DNA of 64,000 nucleotides from assembly GCF_010365285.1 (NCBI RefSeq), contig NZ_CP048286.1, forward strand, positions 2,866,501-2,930,500, written 5' to 3'. A model generated the notes under the pieces. The model was not told where the DNA came from, did no database searches, and saw only the letters and a program-made list of their open reading frames with translations. Made by a program: the position numbers and the translations under genes. The stretch comes from Paenibacillus rhizovicinus (GTDB taxonomy: Bacteria; Bacillota; Bacilli; Paenibacillales; Paenibacillaceae). Positions 26,730 to 34,632 of the stretch are shown here, piece after piece; within the stretch, counting starts at the first letter, position 1, and every line of letters starts with the position of its first letter.

Positions 26730-26775
26730 AAACACCTCGCTCGGCCGCTGGAATCAGCGTGCCGGCGGGGTGTTT
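26730..26775. terminator. Terminator-like hairpin after the LysM-GH18 gene
   Basis: AAACACC...GGTGTTT outer stem with a GC-rich middle and an inner CGCTG/CAGCG hairpin, starting 37 bases after the stop. The T-run is short (TTT), so termination strength is uncertain. Confidence 0.55.
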
Positions 26776-26976
26776 GCGCTGCGCATCCATGCGGTCTCAG
26801 GTCTTAGTCTATCCCCGCCTTAAGGCTAGATTCCAAAACCGCCGCTGGACCGTTACGAGAAACCGCCAATCCCGGTAAACTTAAGCTATCGCTCAAGGAT
26901 AAGAAGAAACGACGCTCACGGGCAGTCAGCCATACATGCTTATTACAAAAATCAGCTAACAAGGAGAGAAATTATA

Positions 26977-27204
26977 ATGAGAAAACTTTACCGTTCTACC
27001 TCGGATCGCAAATTGACCGGCCTTGCCGCCGGTATTGGACAATGGTTCGGCATCGACGCCACTATCGTTCGGCTCGTGCTCTTGGTCTCGGGCGTATTCA
27101 GCCTCGGCACGACGCTGCTGCTCTATATCGTAGCCAGCATCGTGGTGCCGAAAGCGCCTTTCGAGGTCATGATGCCCGACCAGCCCTTTCGCTACTACGG
27201 TTAA
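26977..27204 (+). CDS. PspC-domain membrane protein
   Basis: 75 residues, a single PspC domain: L-Y-R-S-T-S-D-R-K-L-T-G-L-A-A-G-I-G-Q-W-F-G-I-D, then R-L-V-L-L and a hydrophobic helix ending Y-I-V-A-S-I-V-V-P. One or two membrane segments. PspC-type proteins sense membrane stress or, in Gram-positives, link to PspA/LiaF-like responses at the membrane. AAGGAGAG precedes the ATG by 10 bases. It is followed after 74 bases by a PspA homologue, so the two probably form a small envelope-stress unit. Confidence 0.9.
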   Translation: MRKLYRSTSDRKLTGLAAGIGQWFGIDATIVRLVLLVSGVFSLGTTLLLYIVASIVVPKAPFEVMMPDQPFRYYG

Positions 27205-27278
27205 TGGATTGTCTGTCACCGCCGCCCAAGCACCCAATAACACACTAAACACACACCTATACTTAGGAGATGAACGCA

Positions 27279-27983
27279 ATGGGAATTTTGAATCGTTTGT
27301 TTAACATCACGCAAGCCGCGGCCAATGAGCTGCTCGATAAAATGGAAGATCCGGCAATGATGATGAACCAGTACGTCCGCAGCATGCAAGAGGAAATCGG
27401 GAACGTGCAGCATGAGCTGCTGAAGCAAGAAGCGCTCGCCAAAGGCTGGCTGCAGCAAGCGACGGAAGCCGCCGCGCTGGCCGAGCAAAGCGAAGCCAAA
27501 GCGCTGGAAGCGATGAGAGCCGGCCAAGAGGCGCATGCCCGCGAAGCGTTGACGGCGAAGCTGCACTACGAAGAGAAGGCGCGCGAGTACCGCACTTGGT
27601 ATGACAACGCGAAGCGTCAAACTTCCGAGCTCGCGATCCGACTGGAGACGGCCAAAGCAGAGCTGCCTCAGCTGTTGAAGAAACAAGAAGAACTGATGAA
27701 CCGCATTCGGCTGGCGAAAGCAAATTCGCGCGCCGCGATGCCGAGCTTCAGCGCAGGTCCGGCCGTCCTCGATGGCGGCAGCGCCGCACGCGGCTTCCAG
27801 CGCATGGAAGAGAAGATCGCCCAATGGGAAGCTCATATTGCCGTTCGCGGCTCGTACGGCGCCCCAGGCTTCGGCAGCACGTACAACACGGATGCCGCGG
27901 CAGGCGCGGCCGCCGGGAAGAGCTCGCTCGTTGACGAGCAGTTGGAGCTGCTTCGCAAGAAACTGCCGGCAGACAGCGAGTAA
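27279..27983 (+). CDS. PspA/IM30-family phage shock protein
   Basis: 234 residues. The N-terminal amphipathic M-G-I-L-N-R-L-F-N-I-T-Q-A helix and the long coiled coil rich in Gln, Glu and Ala (M-E-D-P-A-M-M-M-N-Q-Y through L-L-K-K-Q-E-E-L-M) are diagnostic. The ESCRT-III-like protein binds stressed membranes and protects the proton motive force. Start ATG 27279 lies 8 bases after TAGGAGA (27264-27270), whereas the ATG at 27270 overlaps it. The C-terminus has a Gly/Ala-rich linker (~175-210) before a final helix. Cotranscription with the PspC gene is likely. Confidence 0.92.
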   Translation: MGILNRLFNITQAAANELLDKMEDPAMMMNQYVRSMQEEIGNVQHELLKQEALAKGWLQQATEAAALAEQSEAKALEAMRAGQEAHAREALTAKLHYEEKAREYRTWYDNAKRQTSELAIRLETAKAELPQLLKKQEELMNRIRLAKANSRAAMPSFSAGPAVLDGGSAARGFQRMEEKIAQWEAHIAVRGSYGAPGFGSTYNTDAAAGAAAGKSSLVDEQLELLRKKLPADSE

Positions 27984-28132
27984 GCCGTTTCCTCGCTCTT
28001 AAACGTCCGACCAAAGCGGTCGCGCCGACTCGCGGCCCGCAGTCTCATAGCACAGCGCAGTGCCCCGCAGGGACTGGCTTCCGACTAAAACGACGACGTG
28101 TTCATTCACCGTACCCCGCAGCTCCCTAGCCA

Positions 28133-28182
28133 GCACAAACAGAGAGGCCCCGTTCAACCGAACGGGGCCTCTCTGTTTGTGC
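28133..28182. terminator. Perfect long hairpin, bidirectional terminator
   Basis: Arms 28133-28155 and 28160-28182 are exact reverse complements (23 bp) around the loop AACC. It lies between the convergent pspA-like gene and the gene at 28193 and can act in both directions, though T-runs are short. Confidence 0.75.
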
Positions 28183-28192
28183 ATTATGGGAC

Positions 28193-28702
28193 TTAAACGA
28201 GGAAGAAGCCTTCCTCGTGCAAATATTGTTCCGCTTCTTCGTACGTTTCGAGCACCATCTCCAGGTTGGGGCCCGCGTACACGTACCACAGATCATCCTC
28301 GTGCTTCAAGGTCAGCGTCTGTTTGTCGGCGCCATGCCATACCGACGCATTGCCGCCGTTGCTCTTGCCGCTGCTTCCCCCGGATGCCGCCGCTTTTCTT
28401 GACGAGCCGACCGGTTCCGGTTCGCGCTCGGATAAGGAGCGAATGGATTCCGCCACCAAGCTGCGCAGCTCCGTCTCCTCGAATTCGCGAATGTTCACGA
28501 ATCCTTTATCATCCGTTTCGTACCCGCGCAGATGGCCGGCATATACGAATCCGTTGCCGTTCGGGTGCAGGTGGAAGGCAACGTTCTTCTTCTCGTACAA
28601 ACTTTCCTCGTACTGATAATTGACGCGGCCTAACGACACGTCCTTCCGGCTGAGCTCGGGAAAGGACTCCAATATCGAAAGCTTTTGTTCGAAACTAAGC
28701 AT
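28193..28702 (-). CDS. Conserved-type hypothetical protein with low-complexity linker
   Basis: 169 residues, not recognised. Residues ~1-90 (L-S-F-E-Q-K-L-S-I-L-E-S-F-P-E-L) appear folded alpha/beta, a Ser/Gly-rich linker (about 98-115) follows, and a C-terminal ~50-residue part (T-L-T-L-K-H-E-D-D-L-W-Y-V-Y) is a second small domain. Start ATG 28702 has GGAGG 6 bases upstream; the longer frame to 28774 is not needed. No signal peptide or membrane segment. Function unknown. Confidence 0.75.
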   Translation of the reverse strand: MLSFEQKLSILESFPELSRKDVSLGRVNYQYEESLYEKKNVAFHLHPNGNGFVYAGHLRGYETDDKGFVNIREFEETELRSLVAESIRSLSEREPEPVGSSRKAAASGGSSGKSNGGNASVWHGADKQTLTLKHEDDLWYVYAGPNLEMVLETYEEAEQYLHEEGFFLV

Positions 28703-28785
28703 GATCGCCTCCGGGAAACGGTTATAGAATTGCCTGTGATTATACCATAGCCGCATGCAGAAGGCCAAAATCAACCAATCTGCTG

Positions 28786-28800
28786 CGACATTTTATGTCG
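28786..28800. promoter_or_regulatory. Inverted repeat between divergent genes
   Basis: CGACAT-TTT-ATGTCG, perfect 6-bp arms, located between the divergent starts at 28702 and 28863. A possible operator for one or both; no promoter elements could be fixed. Confidence 0.35.
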
Positions 28801-28862
28801 TACCGGCTGTTTTACACTGAAAGGGCAACTACCACAGCAATCGAAATGAGGGTCACAATCTT

Positions 28863-29051
28863 ATGGCAAAAACAAAACGGGGCCGCATCCTATGGAGCCT
28901 GCCATCCCGGGGCCGGGGAACTTGCCCCATCTGCAGCCGTACGCGGATCAAGCTTCTTTATCCTCGTGCCAAATCCGACGGTACCGCGATAAAAGTATGC
29001 AAACGCTGCATCCACGCCCCGCAGGACAAAATCGACGTCCATGCGGGCTGA
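28863..29051 (+). CDS. Small zinc-ribbon-like protein
   Basis: 62 residues, very basic. Two Cys pairs, C-P-I-C (about residues 21-24) and C-K-R-C (46-49), spaced as in a zinc ribbon, preceded by K-R-G-R-I-L-W-S-L-P-S. Small zinc-ribbon proteins of this sort usually bind nucleic acid or ribosomes, but that is inference. The ribosome binding site (ATGAGGGT) is weak. Codon use and the Cys pattern argue that it is a real gene despite its length. Confidence 0.6.
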   Translation: MAKTKRGRILWSLPSRGRGTCPICSRTRIKLLYPRAKSDGTAIKVCKRCIHAPQDKIDVHAG

Positions 29052-29252
29052 AGCCGACGCCCGTTCCCGTCCCGGGAACGGGTTCATCGTTTCAAAATCA
29101 GCTTGCCACGCGCCGAGCGCAGATGGTGTAATGAGGTAATCCGGGAAGAAACGCCGGCGTCTTTCCAAACAGGCGCAGTAAGCTTCTCCATTCGAGAATG
29201 CGCTTGCAGATTACCGCAGTGTCTTGCTTGATTGAATAAAGAGGTGATCCAA

Positions 29253-30176
29253 ATGAGCAACTTGCATCGGATTCGCTGGTTTGACAGTCAGCTCAGAGAA
29301 GGCAATTATCCGAACAGCTCCACGCTGGCCGCGCAGTTCGAGATTTCCAAGCGCCAGGCGCAGCGCGATATCGAATACTTGGCCTGCTCCTTATCAGCCC
29401 CCCTGCTCTATGTTGCGAAGTATCGCGGCTATTGCTACGAGGATAAAACATACGCGCTTCCGCTCCTGTATATGACCGAAGAAGAGCAGAAGATTTTGAA
29501 CTATTTGGCTCGCCGCTATCGGGAATACAATTACGACGGCGCTCCCGCCGTCAATCGCATCGCCAACCTGCTGGACCGCTTCGCCCCGAATGACGCGCAG
29601 ACGGATTTTCGGCTGCCCGTCTTCGATATGAACCCCACGCTGATCGATACGACGGAACGGCTGTCCGATGCCATCTCCCGCCAACTCGCCGTCACGCTCG
29701 TCTACAGAGAAAGCGCCGATGCCGAGCCGCTTACGGTTTGGCCGATGAAGCTTTTCGCCAGAACCAATTGCGATTATCTCGCCGCCTACTCCGCGACCCA
29801 GCGGAAACGGCGAACCTTGCGGCTCGACTGCATCGTCAGCATGACCGTCACGAAGGACCGCTTCGATGCATCCGGACTGGAAGAACTGGAATGGAACAGC
29901 GGCGGCAGCGAAGGCAGCACGAAGAAACCATTCACCGCGAAGCTCAAACTGCCCGAGTCCGCTTCAGGCTCGGCCTGGAACGGCTATCGCATGCGAAGCA
30001 CGGCCGAACCGCTCGTCTATTTGCTGGAGTTTCACGATACGGATGCTTTCCTGCAGCAGCTGTGGACTTCGGAATCGGCCTGGGTAACGCTCTTGGCGCC
30101 CAAATGGCTGATCGACAAGCTCGAGCGCAAGTGCAGCGCCATTCTGAAGCAATTGACCCCAACGAACGAGAGGTGA
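29253..30176 (+). CDS. WYL-domain transcriptional regulator
   Basis: 307 residues. N-terminal winged helix (S-S-T-L-A-A-Q-F-E-I-S-K-R-Q-A-Q-R-D-I-E-Y-L) and a middle WYL domain where D-Y-L-A-A-Y-S replaces the name-giving W-Y-L and is followed by R-R-T-L-R-L-D-C-I. A C-terminal WCX-like extension follows. Such regulators sense ligands, often nucleic acid-related, and control adjacent genes. Start ATG 29253 is supported by GAGGTGA 6 bases upstream. It is followed after 10 bases by two tandem paralogues, forming a three-gene operon that it probably regulates. Confidence 0.87.
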   Translation: MSNLHRIRWFDSQLREGNYPNSSTLAAQFEISKRQAQRDIEYLACSLSAPLLYVAKYRGYCYEDKTYALPLLYMTEEEQKILNYLARRYREYNYDGAPAVNRIANLLDRFAPNDAQTDFRLPVFDMNPTLIDTTERLSDAISRQLAVTLVYRESADAEPLTVWPMKLFARTNCDYLAAYSATQRKRRTLRLDCIVSMTVTKDRFDASGLEELEWNSGGSEGSTKKPFTAKLKLPESASGSAWNGYRMRSTAEPLVYLLEFHDTDAFLQQLWTSESAWVTLLAPKWLIDKLERKCSAILKQLTPTNER

Positions 30177-30186
30177 ACGCAGCCCC

Positions 30187-31185
30187 ATGTCCCGCGTCAT
30201 GCTGCATCAGATTCAAATGAAACGCCAATCCAAGTCCTACGTGGACAGTCTCCATGCGATCCTTACGGCCGCCGGGCTGTTCGCGGGGCCCAAATACATG
30301 CTTGCCGGACTAAGCGGCATGGCGTTCAAGTTCGCCGTCCACCGGAAGCTGCTCTCCTTCTCGGTCTCGGCTTATGGCCAATGGGGGAACGAGCATGATC
30401 CCGCCATCGAGAACCTCGGGCTCTTCACGATCCGGGACGCAGGCCGCACGCGGCATGCCACGTATCCTTATTATCAAGCGGATGCCGTGAAGTGGGTCAA
30501 ACAGTCGTTGGATGCCGGAGTCGGCGTCATTTACTGGATACCGGAGTTCGGCGTCATCTGCGGCTATGACGATGAAGACGAAGTGTTCTACGTGCAGGAT
30601 GGCTGGAATGCGGAGCACGGCGTCGTGCTGTACGACAATTTCGGCTTGAATTTCACGCCCTTCTGGTACTGCCAGATGTTCGGGGAACGCGTCGAGATCG
30701 ACCTGGCCGCCATGGTGCTGGAGTCGCTTCGACTGGCCATCTACGACTGGGAAACGCCTCATAAAACATTGCCCGACACAGAGATCGCTTCCGGCAAGCT
30801 GGCCTTCTCCTTCTTCAGGAACGGACTCGCGAACGAGGCGTATGACGAACGCGGAGCCGTCTATATCTTAGAAGATTACGTCTATACGCGAGGCGAAATC
30901 GCGGATTATCTGCACGACGTGCAGGATACGCTGCCAGGGCTTGAGGAAGCCGCCGCACGATACGCGGAGCTGCGCGGCGTTCTGTCCGCCGTCCACGATT
31001 GCTGGACGACCGGCCCTGACGGCAAGCGGATCGATCCCGAGCGGACCGAAGCGCTCTGCTCCATCCTGCTGCAGGCCGAAGCGCTGGAAGAACGCGCGAT
31101 CGCGGTATTCCGCAGCGTATCCGCGCGGTTTCCGGATCGCAAACGATCGATCATTCCACGATGGGGCGCCAATTCGGCGCGCTGA
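30187..31185 (+). CDS. C39/BtrH-like fold protein, possible pseudoenzyme (copy 1)
   Basis: 332 residues. Pattern resembles the butirosin BtrH N-terminal/peptidase C39-like papain fold: S-Y-V-D-S-L-H-A-I-L at the position of the Cys-containing first helix, L-A-G-L-S-G-M-A-F-K-F, and I-C-G-Y-D-D-E-D-E-V-F-Y-V-Q-D where family members have a His just before the G-Y-D-D strand. Here Asp stands near the expected Cys and no His precedes G-Y-D-D, so classical cysteine chemistry seems lost. The C-terminal ~140 residues are helical. About 10 bases after the WYL regulator and 21 bases before its paralogue. Fold assignment is by pattern only. Confidence 0.6.
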   Translation: MSRVMLHQIQMKRQSKSYVDSLHAILTAAGLFAGPKYMLAGLSGMAFKFAVHRKLLSFSVSAYGQWGNEHDPAIENLGLFTIRDAGRTRHATYPYYQADAVKWVKQSLDAGVGVIYWIPEFGVICGYDDEDEVFYVQDGWNAEHGVVLYDNFGLNFTPFWYCQMFGERVEIDLAAMVLESLRLAIYDWETPHKTLPDTEIASGKLAFSFFRNGLANEAYDERGAVYILEDYVYTRGEIADYLHDVQDTLPGLEEAAARYAELRGVLSAVHDCWTTGPDGKRIDPERTEALCSILLQAEALEERAIAVFRSVSARFPDRKRSIIPRWGANSAR

Positions 31186-31206
31186 CGACAGGAGGTGCCC
31201 GCCGCC

Positions 31207-32175
31207 ATGGGCAGCAAACAATTGACCGGACTAACCATGACCCGCGAATCCCGATCCTATACCGATGCGATGCACGGCGTGCTGACGCATTGCGGATGGT
31301 TCGGCCGTTCCAAAGCGATGCTGGCCGGGATGACCGTGAACGGCTTTCGTTTCTCGGCGGACCGCCAGCTGAGCGCCGATTCTTGGCATGCGTACAACTG
31401 GATCGCCGAGCATTTTCTCGCAGCCGACTTTATCGGCATTACGGCTTCTTCGAACGCCGGATTCAGCTTCGCCCCGACGTTCCCTTTGTATCAGAAGCAT
31501 GCCGTCGCCATGATCAAGCAGTCCATCGACAACGGGATCGGCTCCGTGTTCTGGAAGGATGATTTCGTCATTGCCGCAGGCTACGACGACGATACGGCCA
31601 GCTTGTTCTACGTCGATGGTACCGGGGCCGAAGGAGAGCAGCCGAAGTCCCTTCCCTACAGCGACTTCGGCCGCAACGAATCGCCTTACTGGTATTATCA
31701 AACCTTCGAGGCCCGAATCGCGCTCGACGAGCTCGAAATTTACAAGGAATCGTTCATGCAGGCGATCTTCAAATGGGAGACGCACGACCTCTTGCTTCCC
31801 AAGGACATCTACGCCTGCGGCAAACAAGCCTACGATGTGTTTATCGATAAACTAGACGATAATAATATTCACCTAACGGATCGAACAGGAGCCGGCAGTT
31901 TAATACAGCGATACGCCGCCGCCAAACGGGATCTGGCCGAGTACACCGCGGAGCTGGCGAAGATCTGGCCGGCATGCGTCCCCATTGCGGATTGTTACGC
32001 CGGCGTAGCCGAGCGCTTCGACCGGGTGGCGGAAGCGCTCGAGGCTTGCCTAGACGCCCCGATCGTCCCTCTGATGCAGGAAGCGGGCGAGCTGGAAGAC
32101 CAAGCCGTACAGCTCATGAAAGCCTTTATGCGCGAGCGGGTTCATAATCGTTTCGAAGACATTGCCTTGCGCTAG
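31207..32175 (+). CDS. C39/BtrH-like fold protein, possible pseudoenzyme (copy 2)
   Basis: 322 residues, clear paralogue of the preceding gene: S-Y-T-D-A-M-H-G-V-L, L-A-G-M-T-V-N-G-F-R-F, and A-A-G-Y-D-D-D-T-A-S-L-F-Y-V-D align with the matching blocks of copy 1 at similar spacing. Again Asp replaces the expected nucleophile region and Asp/Phe precede the G-Y-D-D strand. The helical C-terminal domain is also kept. Start ATG 31207 lies 9 bases after GGAGGTG (31191-31197). Tandem duplication with strong divergence suggests two subunits or two substrates rather than a recent copy. Confidence 0.6.
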   Translation: MGSKQLTGLTMTRESRSYTDAMHGVLTHCGWFGRSKAMLAGMTVNGFRFSADRQLSADSWHAYNWIAEHFLAADFIGITASSNAGFSFAPTFPLYQKHAVAMIKQSIDNGIGSVFWKDDFVIAAGYDDDTASLFYVDGTGAEGEQPKSLPYSDFGRNESPYWYYQTFEARIALDELEIYKESFMQAIFKWETHDLLLPKDIYACGKQAYDVFIDKLDDNNIHLTDRTGAGSLIQRYAAAKRDLAEYTAELAKIWPACVPIADCYAGVAERFDRVAEALEACLDAPIVPLMQEAGELEDQAVQLMKAFMRERVHNRFEDIALR

Positions 32176-32284
32176 AATGCGGATGGCGGACACGGCGCCG
32201 AGTGTATTTCCCCAATCCGGGGTAATATATCAGTGATGCGAATGGAACAGTCCTCCAAATCATGCAAAAAGGCGGTGTATCCCC

Positions 32285-32539
32285 ATGAAGAGAAACAGGG
32301 ACGGCTATGACGAAATGTATAACGAAACCTCGAACACCGCGGCAGGCATCAATACGCCTAAGAATCACGAAGACAACGGTCCGCTCGATATGATCAGCGG
32401 CGCGGTCGAGGAAATCGTCGACAACGTGCAGCATGCCTTTGACCACGAACAGCATGCCGACGACGACGAGTCCGACGAGTCCGACCATCACCCGCATCTC
32501 AATCAGCATCAGTCGCGCTATGACCGGCATTCCTATTGA
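32285..32539 (+). CDS. Small acidic, His-rich protein
   Basis: 84 residues, not recognised. Predominantly Asp, Glu, Asn and His; the C-terminal third (H-A-D-D-D-E-S-D-E-S-D-H-H-P-H) could bind metal ions. A short hydrophobic-faced helix (I-S-G-A-V-E-E-I-V-D-N-V) lies in the middle. AAGGCGG precedes the ATG by about 10 bases. It stands alone between the twin C39-like genes and a terminator. Low complexity leaves some doubt that it folds. Confidence 0.55.
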   Translation: MKRNRDGYDEMYNETSNTAAGINTPKNHEDNGPLDMISGAVEEIVDNVQHAFDHEQHADDDESDESDHHPHLNQHQSRYDRHSY

Positions 32540-32549
32540 ACGCCATGCG

Positions 32550-32594
32550 AAAACCGCCCTCCACGATGGCCAAGCGGCCGGTGGAGGGCGGTTT
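32550..32594. terminator. Bidirectional terminator between convergent genes
   Basis: AAACCGCCCTCCAC pairs with GTGGAGGGCGGTTT (14 bp), with a small inner GGCC stem. It separates the small acidic gene (+) from the PLP enzyme gene (-). T-runs are short. Confidence 0.65.
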
Positions 32595-32611
32595 GCTATT
32601 TCAAATTAGGT

Positions 32612-33808
32612 TTACGAACCCGCGGCCAGCGACAGTTCACGCGCCGCCCGATTCATATCCGCGATCAGATCCTGCGGGCTCTCCAGCCCGATATACAGCC
32701 TGACGATGCAGCCATCCTCGGGCTGCTTGCCCGCCGCATTGACGGTAACGAGACTTTCGAAGCCGCCCCAGCTGACGCCGATTTTGAAATACTGCAGGTT
32801 GTCCGCCCATGCCTTCATCTTCGCGAGCGGCACGTTCGTAGTGAAGGAGAACAAGCTGCTGCTGCCCGACATTTGCCTCGCGGCCAGCTCGCGCTGCGGA
32901 TGGTGCGGCATGCCCGGATGATTGACCTGCTGTACGTACGGCAGCGAACGGACATACTCCGCGATGATCATCCCGCTCTCCTCGTGCCGCTGCATGCGAA
33001 GGGGCAGCGTGCGTAAACCCTTGGCAACCAGCGCCGCGGTCTGCGGCGTCATGATCGCCCCGAACAGCATGTACTCGTTGTTGCCGATACGATCGACCAA
33101 TTCCCGCGAACCGAGCACGACGCCGCCGACGCAGTCGCTGTGGCCGCCGATATACTTGGTGACGGAATGCACGACCAGATCGACGCCCAATGCGAGCGGA
33201 TTCTGATAGATCGGCGTCGCCCAAGTGCCGTCGATGACCGTGCGCGCACCGATGCTCTTCGCTAACGCGGCGCATTGCTGCAGATCCTGCAGTTCGAAGA
33301 ACAGCGTGGTCGGGCTTTCCAGATAGAACAGCTTCGTGTTGGGACGAATCGCTTCCTGCCAATTCTCGATAAAACGTCCATCGACGAACGTCGTCTCGAC
33401 GCCGAAGCGGCTCAGGTAGACGGACAGAAACTCCCTCGTCGGCCCGTAAGCCTGGTCAACGCAGACAATGTGATCGCCTGCCCCGACGCAGGACATAATG
33501 GTTGCGGATATCGCGCCCATGCCGGAAGCGAAGCATTTTGCCTCTTCGGCTCCCTCCAGCTCGGCCAGCTTCTTCTCCAAATAATCGACGGTCGGGTTAT
33601 TGCCCCGCGAGTAAATATGGTTGTGCATCAGCGATTGAAACGCTTGTTCGAAAGCCTCGTACGTCTCGAATGCGAACAGGCTGTTCTGATAAACCGGTAC
33701 ATGGATAGCGCCATGATGCCTCGCATCGATGGGATCGTGAGCGACTTGCGTGAAGCGCTCCTCCATCGGCGTTGTGGTCCGCTGCTGATTGTTGTCTAGG
33801 CTGCTCAT
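32612..33808 (-). CDS. PLP-dependent Cys/Met metabolism enzyme (trans-sulfuration family)
   Basis: 398 residues. Cys/Met-metabolism PLP fold: Y-S-R-G-N-N-P-T (phosphate and substrate contacts), S-G-M-G-A-I, cofactor Asp193 in V-I-D-G-T-W-A-T-P, and Schiff-base Lys218 in H-S-V-T-K-Y-I-G-G-H. Family members are cystathionine gamma-synthase, beta- or gamma-lyases and methionine gamma-lyase; the reaction here cannot be fixed. Start ATG 33808 shares bases with the stop of the preceding permease (ATGA overlap), so it is translationally coupled to a sugar ABC importer. This link suggests breakdown of an imported compound with an amino acid or thioether part. Confidence 0.88.
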   Translation of the reverse strand: MSSLDNNQQRTTTPMEERFTQVAHDPIDARHHGAIHVPVYQNSLFAFETYEAFEQAFQSLMHNHIYSRGNNPTVDYLEKKLAELEGAEEAKCFASGMGAISATIMSCVGAGDHIVCVDQAYGPTREFLSVYLSRFGVETTFVDGRFIENWQEAIRPNTKLFYLESPTTLFFELQDLQQCAALAKSIGARTVIDGTWATPIYQNPLALGVDLVVHSVTKYIGGHSDCVGGVVLGSRELVDRIGNNEYMLFGAIMTPQTAALVAKGLRTLPLRMQRHEESGMIIAEYVRSLPYVQQVNHPGMPHHPQRELAARQMSGSSSLFSFTTNVPLAKMKAWADNLQYFKIGVSWGGFESLVTVNAAGKQPEDGCIVRLYIGLESPQDLIADMNRAARELSLAAGS

Positions 33809-34632
33809 CCTTTTTCTGCTCCTTGTGTTAACCCTTCTACGATGAATCGCTGCGCGACCGCGAAGATGAAGATCGTTGGAATAATGGACAATACCGCTCC
33901 CGCCGACATCGCGCCCCAATCCACGTCGAATTTCAAGATGAAGGAGTTCATCGCGACGGGCAGCGTCTTCAGGGAGTCGTTATCGATAAACATAACCGCG
34001 AGGAACAATTCGTTCCAGTTCTGCACGAAAGCGAAAATAAACGTCGAGGCGATACCCGGCAGCATAACGGGAATAATAACCCGCAAGAGCGCCGACCAGC
34101 GCGAGCAGCCGTCGATCATCGCCGCTTCCTCCAGGCTGGACGGAATCCGCTGGAAGAAGCCGCGCAGCATGATCGTCGAGAACGGAATGAGTCCGACGGT
34201 GTACATGAGCACGAGCGAGAACCGGGTGTTCAGCATGTCCATGTGGCTCATCATGAGGTACAGCGGCGCGAGCGCGATGAACCCCGGCAGCATTTGAGTC
34301 AAGAAGAACGCCAGCATGACTTGACCGTGACCCCGGAACTTGAAGCGTGCCAATACATAGGCGCTCAGAACCGCGATGACGAGCACGATGAACGCCGCGG
34401 CGATCGCAACGATCAAGCTGTTTCCGATATAGATATGGAATTTCGAGATTTTGAAAATATTAATGTAGTTATCCATGGTGAACTTCTCTGGCCAGTAACG
34501 CAGCGGGAACGAGAAAATATCCTTCTGCGGCTTCAGCGACGTGATGACGATCCAATAAAGCGGGAACACCATGACGAGCAGGTAGAGAGCCAGGAATACG
34601 ACTTTAAGCGCAGTTCCGATTCGCAGCTTCAT
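33805..34632 (-). CDS. CUT1 carbohydrate ABC transporter permease (MalG type)
   Basis: 275 residues, six membrane helices. EAA loop L-E-E-A-A-M-I-D-G-C-S and the typical N-terminal V-F-P-L-Y-W-I-V-I-T-S-L-K sequence. Its start overlaps the stop of the MalF-type gene by one base, and its stop overlaps the start of the PLP enzyme, so all three are coupled. The ATPase is not encoded here and is probably a shared MsmX-like protein. Substrate unknown. Confidence 0.92.
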   Translation of the reverse strand: MKLRIGTALKVVFLALYLLVMVFPLYWIVITSLKPQKDIFSFPLRYWPEKFTMDNYINIFKISKFHIYIGNSLIVAIAAAFIVLVIAVLSAYVLARFKFRGHGQVMLAFFLTQMLPGFIALAPLYLMMSHMDMLNTRFSLVLMYTVGLIPFSTIMLRGFFQRIPSSLEEAAMIDGCSRWSALLRVIIPVMLPGIASTFIFAFVQNWNELFLAVMFIDNDSLKTLPVAMNSFILKFDVDWGAMSAGAVLSIIPTIFIFAVAQRFIVEGLTQGAEKG

